A DNA stretch of 64,000 nt from Bacillota bacterium (GTDB lineage Bacteria > Bacillota > Clostridia > Peptostreptococcales > Anaerovoracaceae), in the NCBI GenBank assembly GCA_019420525.1, contig JAHZHA010000001.1:62001-126000 (forward strand), given 5' to 3'. Positions 9,006-17,563 of this stretch are shown in pieces. A program made the translations under genes and the position numbers. The notes under the pieces are model-generated. The model was given only the letters and a program-made list of their open reading frames with translations, searched no databases and was not told the DNA's origin. Numbering within the stretch: position 1 is the first letter of the stretch; each line of letters starts with the position of its first letter.

Positions 9006-11594
9006 ATGAGAAGACCTGCGGCCGCGTGTGCGGCGGGATTTTCAGCAGGGATTGCGGTATACAGCGCAACGGGAAGCATTTCCGTTCTACTTGCCGGTAC
9101 CGGATTTCTGCTGTTGTTTTTACTCAATAAATGGAATTTAATAGAAAAATATAAAATAAATGTAAATGTGGAACGCGACTCTCTTTTCACTTCATCTTCT
9201 GTGAAAAAAACGGCAGCCATCTTTCTTCTCTTTTTTGCCGCCGGAAGTCTGAGGTATGCCGTCTCCGACATGAACGCGTCGTCTTTTGAAGGGCGAAGCG
9301 GAGAAACGGCGGAGATCACCGGTGACGTGCTGTCTGAAGAAATCGAAGACGACAGGCGGGTGCTGGAACTGTCGGTGGACGGAGATGGCATCTTTCGGGA
9401 AAAAATCCTCGTCACAGTGGAAATGCCGGAAGCCGGAAAAGAAAGCAGAGCGATACCGCAGCAGACGGGAGGTGATTCCGGACGGGCGTCAGGGCGAATT
9501 GACGAAGAAAGTCAGGATATGGAGGAAGAAACTTGTCTGACGGGAATGCGGGTTACCGTATTGGGCGTTTTGCGTGAACCGGAGTCACAGGGGAATCCGG
9601 GGGTTTTTGATTACCGGCGCTATTTGAAAAGCTGCGGGATCCGAATGACAATGCGTGCAGACGAATCCGGTCTGTCCGTCTGCGGCGGTCCGGAGGGGAT
9701 TTATATCCTCCTGAACACTCTGGAAAAATTCCGCAGGAATTATCTCAGTGCGGCTTCCGGTGTGATGGGTGAGGAAGCCACAGGTCTCCTTGCAGGGATC
9801 CTGTTCGGAGACAGGACGCGGATGGATGAGGAAATTTACGGAACATTCCAGAAAAACGGAACGGCGCATCTGCTGGCGGTATCGGGTTTGCACATATCCA
9901 TGATCTATGGCCTTCTCGCCGCTGTGTGCAGGAATCCGGCCACAGCGGCGGGAAATCTTCCGGCGGCCGCCATTCTGATCCTGTATGCAGCCCTATCGGG
10001 ATTTTCTCCTTCTGTTGTCAGAGCCGTATTCATGATTCTCACGCAAATCGCAGCCCGTATGATGCATAGGAGGTATGATGGCCTTTCCGGTATCTCTTTC
10101 TGCGCTTTTTCACTGCTGATGTACCGGCCGTCGATGCTGTTTTCCTCAGGGTTTCAGCTTTCTTTTCTGGCGGTGCTGACTATCAGTATCGTCATGTCGG
10201 GAACGGGAAAAAAACGGAGAGGCACGCCGGAGAAGGAAAAAAACAGCAGGGGATTTCCGGGATTGAGACAGAGAGCCGGAAGGCAGTTGAAGGAACAGGC
10301 TGCGGGTGTTTTTCTGATGCAGGCGGGTATGATGCCTGTGACGCTTCGTCAGTTCCATTATATTTCACCGGCCGCGTTTCTTCTGAATCCTCCGGCTATC
10401 GCTCTGGCGGGATTCATCGTGCCGGCAGGCGTCGCAATGATGCCCTTTTGTGTGGCTGCCGATATGGAATTTTTTCCCGATTTTCTGCGGGAAGCAGCGG
10501 ATTTGATTTTTCGTCTGTTGTGTGCCATAGAAGAGATGCTTCTGTCTCTCCTGATTTTTCTCAACGGATTGCCGGAAGGAACGGTTTTTGATTACCGTTA
10601 TGCAGCATCGCCGCCTGCGTGTGTGTTTCTGATCTATTATGCGGCTCTGTTTTTCTTTTTCAGCGAGGCGGGAAGAGATTTCATAAGGGATAGAAAACGG
10701 CGCATGAAACGGATGCTGTGTGTTTTTCTGATCTTTGTGTCGGCAGGCTGCTGCGCCGGGATGTACGCGGACAGGGCTGCGAGAGCAGGCGATCTCATCT
10801 TTTTGGATGTAGGTCAGGGAGATTGTGCGCATCTGAGGGACGGCGGCACGAATCTCCTCTTTGACAGCGGGGGCAGCGATACGTATGATGTCGGAGAGAA
10901 TATTCTGCTCCCGTATTTTCTGTCGGGGGGCGTCTCCGAGATCGATCTGGCAGTGATCAGTCATCTTCACACGGATCACTGCGGAGGCCTGATTTCACTG
11001 CTGAGAGGAGTGCGCGTCAGAAAAATGATGCTCTCTGCAGTCTATGAGGCCAGAGCGGAAGAAATTTCAGAGATGTATGGCATTCCTCGGGAAGATCTGC
11101 TGTTCGTGCGGGAAGGTGACAGAATTGCTGTAGGAAATGTGACGCTGGATGTTCTGGCTCCCGCCCGGGCCGGACCGGAGGAATACAGCAGGATTCTGGA
11201 GAACAGTGAAGATGAAAATGAACTGTGCCTCATCGTAAAAGCGGAGTACCGGGGCAGGAGCGTGCTGTTTACGGGAGATATCGATGCGGACTATGAGAAG
11301 AAACTCGTCTCTCTTTGCGGCGGCCGGCTGAAAACGGATATTCTGAAAACCGCGCATCACGGAAGCCGCTATTCGACATGCAGTGCGTTTCTCTCGGCTG
11401 CTTCTCCTGATACAGCCGTGATTCAGGTAGGGACGAATTATTACGGACATCCCTCCGCAGAAACGGTGGAACGTCTGGAAAATTCCGGGGCGTCCGTTTT
11501 CCGCAACGACCGGGACGGAGCGATTTTCGCCGACATGAAGTCGGGAAGGATCCTGTCTATGAGAGATCTTCAGCGCTCTTTTTTCCGGGACTGA
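9006..11594 (+). CDS. comEC: ComEC/Rec2-family DNA internalization protein
   Basis: Inner-membrane channel and nuclease-like protein for uptake of single-stranded DNA. The MRRPAAACAAGF start matches the family N-terminus, which fixes the ATG despite a weak ribosome binding site. Order: two N-terminal membrane segments with a DUF4131/OB-like region (about 1-210), the multi-span Competence domain (about 240-590), then a metallo-beta-lactamase-like domain (about 595-862) with SHLHTDHCGG (His653, His655, Asp657, His658). At 862 residues it is slightly long. Usually comEC is followed by holA; here a CoA-transferase gene sits between them. No other competence gene is in the window, so active transformation is not shown. 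Confidence 0.93.
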   Translation: MRRPAAACAAGFSAGIAVYSATGSISVLLAGTGFLLLFLLNKWNLIEKYKINVNVERDSLFTSSSVKKTAAIFLLFFAAGSLRYAVSDMNASSFEGRSGETAEITGDVLSEEIEDDRRVLELSVDGDGIFREKILVTVEMPEAGKESRAIPQQTGGDSGRASGRIDEESQDMEEETCLTGMRVTVLGVLREPESQGNPGVFDYRRYLKSCGIRMTMRADESGLSVCGGPEGIYILLNTLEKFRRNYLSAASGVMGEEATGLLAGILFGDRTRMDEEIYGTFQKNGTAHLLAVSGLHISMIYGLLAAVCRNPATAAGNLPAAAILILYAALSGFSPSVVRAVFMILTQIAARMMHRRYDGLSGISFCAFSLLMYRPSMLFSSGFQLSFLAVLTISIVMSGTGKKRRGTPEKEKNSRGFPGLRQRAGRQLKEQAAGVFLMQAGMMPVTLRQFHYISPAAFLLNPPAIALAGFIVPAGVAMMPFCVAADMEFFPDFLREAADLIFRLLCAIEEMLLSLLIFLNGLPEGTVFDYRYAASPPACVFLIYYAALFFFFSEAGRDFIRDRKRRMKRMLCVFLIFVSAGCCAGMYADRAARAGDLIFLDVGQGDCAHLRDGGTNLLFDSGGSDTYDVGENILLPYFLSGGVSEIDLAVISHLHTDHCGGLISLLRGVRVRKMMLSAVYEARAEEISEMYGIPREDLLFVREGDRIAVGNVTLDVLAPARAGPEEYSRILENSEDENELCLIVKAEYRGRSVLFTGDIDADYEKKLVSLCGGRLKTDILKTAHHGSRYSTCSAFLSAASPDTAVIQVGTNYYGHPSAETVERLENSGASVFRNDRDGAIFADMKSGRILSMRDLQRSFFRD

Positions 11595-11655
11595 AACGGG
11601 AAAAATGTTTTTAGTTAGCAAAACAAGAATCTCGTTATCCAGTGCGGGAGATTTG

Positions 11656-11664
11656 TGGTATAAT
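11656..11664 (+). promoter_or_regulatory. Extended -10 promoter before the first CoA-transferase
   Basis: TGGTATAAT, an extended -10 with perfect TATAAT at 11659-11664 in the 138-bp gap after comEC. The -35 (TTATCC, 18-bp spacer) is poor. Confidence 0.55.
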
Positions 11665-11732
11665 AATGCCTGCGTATAGATTTTTTACGGCAGAAATAGA
11701 TCGGTATCAGGATTTTCGACGGAGGATTTCGT

Positions 11733-13052
11733 ATGGAAAAATGGGAAAAAGAATATGAAAAGAAACTGTGTTCCGCCGGCGAAGCAGTTATGCTGGTAAA
11801 AGACGGCGAACGCATTTTGATAGGAGGGGTCGCGGCACGGCCGGAATGTCTGGTCAGAGCGCTGATCGACAATGCCTCTTCTTTTCACGGCGTGAAAATC
11901 ATGCACGGTCTCAGTTCCGGCGGTGAGGATTATCTGAAAGAAAAGTACAAAGACAATTTTATTCATGAAACGCTTTTCGTCTCTGATTCCACTCGCAAAG
12001 CGATCAATGAAGGCCATGCGGTGATCTATCCGTGTTATTATTTTGAAATCGGAAATCTGCTCCGGGACAGAGATATCGAAGTGGATGTCTTCATGTTCCA
12101 GGCATCTCTGCCGGACGAGCACGGTTACTGCAGCTGCGGACTCAATGCGGATTTTATCCGGGAAGCCGTAGAAATGTCGGACCGCGTCATCATGCAGGTG
12201 AATGCAGAAATGCCGAGAAATATCGGTATAGACAGTCTGGTACACGTGAGCGAGGTGGACCGTATCGTCCGCTGTGACGAACCGATGCCGACGTTTCCGA
12301 GAGGAAAAATCACGGAGGTCGAGAGAAAAATCGGAGAAAACTGTGCGTCGCTGGTGGAGGACGGCTGCACGATTCAGGTGGGAATCGGAGCGATTCCGGA
12401 TGCTGTCTGCCAGGCGCTGATGACGAAGAAAAATCTGGGCGTACATTCGGAGATGATTTCCGACGGGATCATGGATCTCTACAGAGCGGGCGTCATTACG
12501 AATACGGAAAAATCGAATGAGAAGCGGACGATGACGGCGGCTTTTATCATGGGTACGCAGGAATTGTACGATTTTGCCGATAACAATCCGGCTGTCACCC
12601 TGATGAGTGCCGGCTATACGAATGATCCTTTCACCATCGCGAAATGTTCCAATCTGGTCTGTATCAATACATGTATCGAGGTGGATCTGATGGGACAGAT
12701 CGTGTCAGGGTCCTGCGGACTGAAGAATATCAGCGGTTCCGGAGGTCAGCTTGACTTCATGAGAGGAGCGGCTATCACTCTGGATAAAAAAGGAAAAGCG
12801 ATCATTGCGATGACATCGGTCTACGAAAAAAACGGCGTAAGGTCGTCACGGATCAGGCCGTTCATCACGGAAGGCTCTTCTGTAACGGTGACGCGTCAGG
12901 ATGCGGATTATTTCATTACGGAATACGGCATCTTCCAGGTCAAAGGAAAGACTCTGAAAGAGAGGGCGCGCGGGCTTATCGGAATCGCACATCCCGATTT
13001 CAGGCCGGAACTCATCGCCGAATACGAGAGAAGGTTTAAGGTCGCTTACTGA
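11733..13052 (+). CDS. Acetyl-CoA hydrolase/transferase family protein (4-hydroxybutyrate/butyrate CoA-transferase-like)
   Basis: Family I CoA-transferase that moves CoA between a carboxylic acid such as acetate and an acyl-CoA through a glutamyl-CoA thioester. At 439 residues it is full length. It shows the GIGAI loop at 217-221 and HSEM with Glu240, which aligns with catalytic Glu238 of Clostridium aminobutyricum AbfT (same +2 offset as the glycine loop). The CoA-binding SGSGGQLDF motif follows. The start has GGAGG upstream. The stop overlaps the holA ATG by one base. The true acid substrate cannot be told from sequence; a related paralog lies 2.5 kb downstream. Confidence 0.88.
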   Translation: MEKWEKEYEKKLCSAGEAVMLVKDGERILIGGVAARPECLVRALIDNASSFHGVKIMHGLSSGGEDYLKEKYKDNFIHETLFVSDSTRKAINEGHAVIYPCYYFEIGNLLRDRDIEVDVFMFQASLPDEHGYCSCGLNADFIREAVEMSDRVIMQVNAEMPRNIGIDSLVHVSEVDRIVRCDEPMPTFPRGKITEVERKIGENCASLVEDGCTIQVGIGAIPDAVCQALMTKKNLGVHSEMISDGIMDLYRAGVITNTEKSNEKRTMTAAFIMGTQELYDFADNNPAVTLMSAGYTNDPFTIAKCSNLVCINTCIEVDLMGQIVSGSCGLKNISGSGGQLDFMRGAAITLDKKGKAIIAMTSVYEKNGVRSSRIRPFITEGSSVTVTRQDADYFITEYGIFQVKGKTLKERARGLIGIAHPDFRPELIAEYERRFKVAY

Positions 13053-14089
13053 TGGCAGCATATACCAGGACAACGGCAAAAAAGAAAGAACCTCACAGCT
13101 ACAAGAGGATTCAGGCGGAACTGAAGGAAGACAGTCTGAAGAATATCCTGCTGATTTCCGGCAGAGAGAAATATCTCATCCGGTGGGCATGTGAGCAGAT
13201 CCGGAAAAAGTACGTCATGCCGGCGGCGGAGTTTTTCGATTTCGTCAAGATTGACGGAGCTTCGGATGAGGCTCTGCGGATTCCGGAGATCTGTGAGACG
13301 CTGCCCATGATGTCGGAAAAGCGGGTAGTTCTGGTGACTGACTTCGACGAATCATCCGGCCGGGGCGATGAACTCGCCGGTTATATGAAAGATTTTCCGC
13401 AGAGTACGGTTCTCATACTGCTCTGCAGCAGCGTGGACAGAAGAAAAAAATTGTACAAAGCAGCCGCAAAATACGGCTCATATTACGATTTTGACCGTCT
13501 GGATCCGCCGCTGCTGCGGTCGTTTATCGCCAAACGGTTCCGGGCGGCGAAGAAAGAATTCGATCCGGATCTGTGCAGCTATTTCATCGAGGTATGCGGA
13601 TATTACGACAGAGATTCCGACTACACGCTGGATCATCTCGTCAATGATATCGCGAAGACGGCGGCTCACAGCGGAAACCGCATTACGGCGGAAGATATCG
13701 AAAATACGGTAATCAGCAGTGCGGAACGCGACGTTTTTGCGTTTAGTGATGCGCTTTCTTCCGGAAGAAAAGGAGAAGCACTGCGGATTCTCCGCTCACT
13801 TCTCGACGGAGGAGAAAATGTCTTCAGACTGCTGGGGCTGATCTGCTCGCAGTTTGAAACGATTCTGTCCGTCCTGGAGATGCGTTCCGATGGTATGAAT
13901 CCGGCGCAGATGAAGGAAGTGCTGAAAATCCACGAATACCGCATCAAGAAAGCTCTGGGGGCGGCGTCCGGATACGATGTCGCGGAGCTGCGGAACGTGC
14001 TGATGAAAGCATATGAAGCGGACAGAAACATAAAGACAGGCCTGACAGAGGCGGAGACGGCTCTGGAACTCTTTGTGGCGGGAGTCTGA
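13052..14089 (+). CDS. holA: DNA polymerase III delta subunit
   Basis: Clamp-loader wrench subunit that opens the beta sliding clamp. At 345 residues it is normal. The N-terminal AAA+-like region (LLISGREKYLI) has a degenerate nucleotide site, as expected for delta. The middle domain contains the LVNDIAKTAAHSG-type helices and the C-terminal collar helices end the protein. Its ATG overlaps the previous stop (TGATG), which implies translational coupling to the CoA-transferase gene. In many Firmicutes holA follows comEC and precedes rpsT; here the order is interrupted and rpsT is absent. Confidence 0.9.
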   Translation: MAAYTRTTAKKKEPHSYKRIQAELKEDSLKNILLISGREKYLIRWACEQIRKKYVMPAAEFFDFVKIDGASDEALRIPEICETLPMMSEKRVVLVTDFDESSGRGDELAGYMKDFPQSTVLILLCSSVDRRKKLYKAAAKYGSYYDFDRLDPPLLRSFIAKRFRAAKKEFDPDLCSYFIEVCGYYDRDSDYTLDHLVNDIAKTAAHSGNRITAEDIENTVISSAERDVFAFSDALSSGRKGEALRILRSLLDGGENVFRLLGLICSQFETILSVLEMRSDGMNPAQMKEVLKIHEYRIKKALGAASGYDVAELRNVLMKAYEADRNIKTGLTEAETALELFVAGV

Positions 14090-14169
14090 CCGGGCGGAAA
14101 CGATGTTTCTGAAGCACAGGGGAAGAATAAGTGTAAGGGAAAAGGCGGAAGAATAACAGGAGGAATAGT

Positions 14170-15450
14170 TTGAAAAAAAGACACATCAATACCAGCTGTG
14201 TGCAGGCAGGATACAGTCCGAAGAACGGGGAAGCGAGAGTGCTTCCGATTTATCAGTCCACGACATTCAAGTATGATTCCAGCGACGATATGGCGAAGCT
14301 TTTCGACCTGGAGGCGGAAGGCTATTTTTATACAAGGCTTCAGAATCCGACGAACGATGCGGTTGCCGCCAAGATAGCGGAACTGGAGGGAGGAACGGCA
14401 GCGATGCTGACATCTTCCGGTCAGGCGGCCAATTTCTATGCGATTTTCAATATCTGCAGTGCGGGTGATCACGTAGTGAGTTCTTCTGCTGTTTACGGCG
14501 GAACGTTCAATCTGCTCAACGTGACTATGCGCAAGATGGGTATCGACGTGACATTTGTAGATCCCGACTGTACGGAAGAAGAACTGAATTCTGCATTTCA
14601 GGAGAATACGAAATGCCTTTTCGCAGAGAGTATTTCCAATCCGTCGATGGTGGTTCTGGATTTTGAAAAATTCGCAAGAGCTGCTCACAGTCACGAAGTT
14701 CCGTTTATCGTCGATAATACATTCCCGACGCCGGTCAACTGCAGACCTTTTGAATGGGGCGCCGATATCGTGACTCACAGCACCACCAAATATATGGACG
14801 GCCACGCTACCAGCGTAGGCGGCGCTATTGTAGAGAGCGGTACTTTTGACTGGAAAGCTCATAAAGAAAAATTTCCGGGCATGACGGAGCCGGATGATTC
14901 TTATCACGGTCTGGTATACGCTGAAAGTTTTGGAGATAAAGCATTTATCACAAAGGCTACCAGTCAGGTGATGAGAGATCTGGGTTCGATTCCTTCCCCT
15001 CACAATGCGTTTCTTCTGAATCTGGGACTTGAGACTCTCTTCCTGAGAATGGAACGTCACTGTGCCAATGCACAGGCGGTTGCGGAGTATCTGGAATCCG
15101 ATGAACGCGTTACCTGGGTGGAGTATCCGGGACTCAAGAGCAGTAAATATTACGAAACAGCGAAAAAATATATGCCGAACGGAACATGCGGCGTCGTATC
15201 TTTCGGCATCAGAGGCGGAAGAGAAGCTGCCACGAAGTTCATGGACAGTCTGAAGCTTGCCGCAGTCGTTACACATGTGGCAGATGCCCGGACATGTGTG
15301 CTCCATCCGGCAAGCACGACGCACAGACAGCTGACGGATCAGCAACTGGAGGAAGCAGGCGTTTCCGCAGATCTCATCCGTCTTTCGGTGGGAATCGAAT
15401 ATATCGATGATATCATCGCCGATATCCGGCAGGCGCTGGATCAGATTTAG
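14170..15450 (+). CDS. O-acetylhomoserine sulfhydrylase / methionine gamma-lyase family PLP enzyme
   Basis: Cys/Met-metabolism PLP-dependent enzyme. The Schiff-base lysine is Lys207 in HSTTKYMDGHA. The insert EKFPGMTEPDDSYHGLVYAE and the 426-residue length fit the MetY (O-acetylhomoserine aminocarboxypropyltransferase) branch better than short gamma-lyases, but side activity on methionine is possible. The start is TTG at 14170, chosen because AACAGGAGG lies just upstream and no ATG fits. It sits between holA and the second CoA-transferase, so a link to 2-oxobutyrate or methanethiol metabolism is possible but inferred. Confidence 0.88.
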   Translation: MKKRHINTSCVQAGYSPKNGEARVLPIYQSTTFKYDSSDDMAKLFDLEAEGYFYTRLQNPTNDAVAAKIAELEGGTAAMLTSSGQAANFYAIFNICSAGDHVVSSSAVYGGTFNLLNVTMRKMGIDVTFVDPDCTEEELNSAFQENTKCLFAESISNPSMVVLDFEKFARAAHSHEVPFIVDNTFPTPVNCRPFEWGADIVTHSTTKYMDGHATSVGGAIVESGTFDWKAHKEKFPGMTEPDDSYHGLVYAESFGDKAFITKATSQVMRDLGSIPSPHNAFLLNLGLETLFLRMERHCANAQAVAEYLESDERVTWVEYPGLKSSKYYETAKKYMPNGTCGVVSFGIRGGREAATKFMDSLKLAAVVTHVADARTCVLHPASTTHRQLTDQQLEEAGVSADLIRLSVGIEYIDDIIADIRQALDQI

Positions 15451-15521
15451 CGGAGAACCGCTCTGCGTGCGGGCGGTGACAGAAAATTCGCGGGGTTAGA
15501 AGCAAGCGGAGGAGACCCGAA

Positions 15522-16856
15522 ATGGAAAACTGGAAAGAATTGTATAAAGAGAGACTCTGTACGGCAGAAGAAGCGGTGGGTATGATCAAATCGGGAGATC
15601 ATGTGGTTTTCAGCCACTGTGCGGCAGAGCCGACGGTACTGATCGACGCTATGATCGCCAATGCGTCCGCCTACAGAGATGTTACGATTCATCACATGCA
15701 GACACTGGGACCGGGGAAATATGCTCAGCCGGAGTATAAGGACAATTTTCACTTTGACGGCTGGTTTCTCAGTCCTTCCACGAGAAAGTGCGTGGCAGAC
15801 GGTTACGGAGATGTGACAGTCAATCACTATTATCAGGCGACGGAATTTTTTGAGGACGGAACGTACCGCGACGATGTCATGCTGGTCATGGTGTCGCCGC
15901 CCAACGAAAAAGGATACGTCTCCATCGGTGTTTCAGTGGACTACACGAAACCTGCCGTGGACAATGCAAAACTCATCATCGCGCAGGTCAACAGCAGAAT
16001 GCCGTTCACCTACGGAAATACGCTGATCCATGTCAGCAGAATCGATTATTTTGTGGAAGCAGATCAGGAACTCTACGAGCTGCCGCCTCCGCGTATCGGT
16101 GACGCTGAAATCGCCATCGGTGAATACTGTGCATCTCTTATTCCCGACGGAGCTACGATCTCTCTGGGAATCGGATCGATTCCTAACGCTGTCTGCAGAT
16201 TTCTGGGCAGCAAAAAAGATCTGGGAGTTTTCTCCGATATGTTTTCCGACGATCTCATCGACCTGTATGAGAACGGAGTCATCAACAATAAATACTGCAC
16301 GACAGATCCCGGCGTGATGACGGTATCTTTCGTCATGGGCACGCGCCGTCTGTACGATTTCGTCGACCGGAATCCGGCGGTGAATTTCCAGACTGCGGAA
16401 TATGTGAATCATCCGTACATGATCTCCCGCCAGTCACAGATGTGCATCGTAAACTCCAGCGTGGGTGTCGACCTGATGGGGCAGGTGGTCTCCGCCAGCA
16501 TCGGCGAATATCAGTTCAGTGGTGTCGGCGGTCAGCCGAGTCTCACCCGGGGCGCCACTATGGCTCCTGACCGGAAAGGAAAGGGAATCATCGCCATGAC
16601 GGCCAGCGTTCCCGATTTCTCCGGAAAGCTCGTATCGAAGATCACGCCGTTTATCGCTCACGGCGCGGAAGTCAGCATGACGAGAGAGGATGTCAGCTAC
16701 GTGGTGACTGAATTCGGCATCGCCAAACTCAAGGGCAGATCTCTCGAGGACCGTGCCAGAGAGCTGATCGCCATCGCGGATCCGAGATTTCAGGATGAAC
16801 TGATCGAAGAATACGAAAAACGATTCAAGAAGCGTTTTCACAAATATGTGAAATAA
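15522..16856 (+). CDS. Acetyl-CoA hydrolase/transferase family protein with Glu-to-Asp at the catalytic position
   Basis: Paralog of the CoA-transferase at 11733 (same length, 444 residues, colinear). It has the GIGSI loop at 216-220 and the GVGGQPSLT CoA-binding motif. At the catalytic glutamate position it reads FSDM (Asp239, codon GAT), where the paralog has HSEM. In this family the Glu forms the covalent CoA thioester, so activity may be reduced, changed to hydrolase-like, or lost. The rest of the protein is intact with no frameshift. AGCGGAGGAG precedes the ATG. A strong terminator follows at 16873. Confidence 0.86.
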   Translation: MENWKELYKERLCTAEEAVGMIKSGDHVVFSHCAAEPTVLIDAMIANASAYRDVTIHHMQTLGPGKYAQPEYKDNFHFDGWFLSPSTRKCVADGYGDVTVNHYYQATEFFEDGTYRDDVMLVMVSPPNEKGYVSIGVSVDYTKPAVDNAKLIIAQVNSRMPFTYGNTLIHVSRIDYFVEADQELYELPPPRIGDAEIAIGEYCASLIPDGATISLGIGSIPNAVCRFLGSKKDLGVFSDMFSDDLIDLYENGVINNKYCTTDPGVMTVSFVMGTRRLYDFVDRNPAVNFQTAEYVNHPYMISRQSQMCIVNSSVGVDLMGQVVSASIGEYQFSGVGGQPSLTRGATMAPDRKGKGIIAMTASVPDFSGKLVSKITPFIAHGAEVSMTREDVSYVVTEFGIAKLKGRSLEDRARELIAIADPRFQDELIEEYEKRFKKRFHKYVK

Positions 16857-16872
16857 GAAAACGAGGTTAACG

Positions 16873-16919
16873 ATACTTCCCTGAGAACGGCATAGAGCCT
16901 TTCCGGGGAAGTATTTTTA
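16873..16919 (+). terminator. Intrinsic terminator after the CoA-transferase/holA/metY run
   Basis: Arms ATACTTCCC (16873-16881) and GGGAAGTAT (16906-16914), then TTTTTA. Confidence 0.8.
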
Positions 16920-16976
16920 TTGCTCGGGGAAAACCGGTTCTCTCTGAGGGCGCCGGAGAAGCCGGAGGAAAACACG

Positions 16977-17025
16977 GATAAAAAAGATACTCCCGGAAGA
17001 AGCGTACGCCGTTTCTTCCGGGAGT
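16977..17025 (-). terminator. Intrinsic terminator for the MntR-family gene
   Basis: 13-bp arms ACTCCCGGAAGAA / TTCTTCCGGGAGT (16989-17001, 17013-17025). On the minus strand it is followed by TCTTTTTTAT. Confidence 0.83.
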
Positions 17026-17074
17026 AAGTGTTTCAGAAAGGAAAAGTCATCGTGCAGACATCTTCCTCTTGTCT

Positions 17075-17470
17075 TTATGATTCCGCACTGTCATTTTCCT
17101 GTATTTCGTACTGTTGAGCGTGAGCCTTGATCTTTTCAAAGCTCTCTTCGCTGATGACGTGTTCGATGCGGCAGGCGTCTTCGGCGGCCGTTTTCGGATC
17201 CACGCCGAGGCGGATGAGGTAACGACTCAGAAGGATGTGTCTTTCATAGATGGTGGAAGCGATTCGCATGCCTTCGGGAAGGAGAGTGATCGTTCCGTCG
17301 GGAGCCATCTGAATCAGGCCGCTTTCGCGAAGTTTTTTCATGGCGATGCTTACGCTCGGTTTGGAAAAGTTGAGCTCATTTACGATATCGATAGAGCGGA
17401 CCTGCCCCTGACGCTGTTTTAAGATCAGTATGGTTTCGAGATAGTTTTCCGCTGATTCCTGTATTTTCAA
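17075..17470 (-). CDS. DtxR/MntR-family metal-dependent transcriptional regulator
   Basis: Mn/Fe-sensing repressor. The N-terminal winged helix has ENYLETILIL and the recognition region NFSKPSVSIAMKKLRESG. The dimerization and metal-binding helix has EDACRIEHVISEESFEKI, carrying the Cys/Glu/His ligands typical of the family. At 131 residues it lacks the C-terminal SH3-like domain, as MntR does. It starts at TTG with AAAGGAGG upstream. It lies downstream of typA on the same strand, but no metal transporter is adjacent, so its targets are elsewhere. Confidence 0.88.
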   Translation of the reverse strand: MKIQESAENYLETILILKQRQGQVRSIDIVNELNFSKPSVSIAMKKLRESGLIQMAPDGTITLLPEGMRIASTIYERHILLSRYLIRLGVDPKTAAEDACRIEHVISEESFEKIKAHAQQYEIQENDSAES

Positions 17471-17563
17471 TGAAATTCGCCTCCTTTTCTCATGAAATGC
17501 TCCGCGCCGTACCGGATGAAAAGAGATGAACGGACGATGACGGATGCGACAGGCTGTTTGACA

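Noticed and set aside
8912..9130. 72-residue ORF overlapping the comEC start
   Set aside because: Shifted frame with no family match; comEC's own N-terminus fits from 9006.
13666..15345. 559-residue antisense ORF over holA, metY and others
   Set aside because: Shadow of real genes; no family features, no ribosome binding site and the sense frames are clear. The same holds for long antisense frames at 1023-1922, 2673-4058 and 21634-22842.
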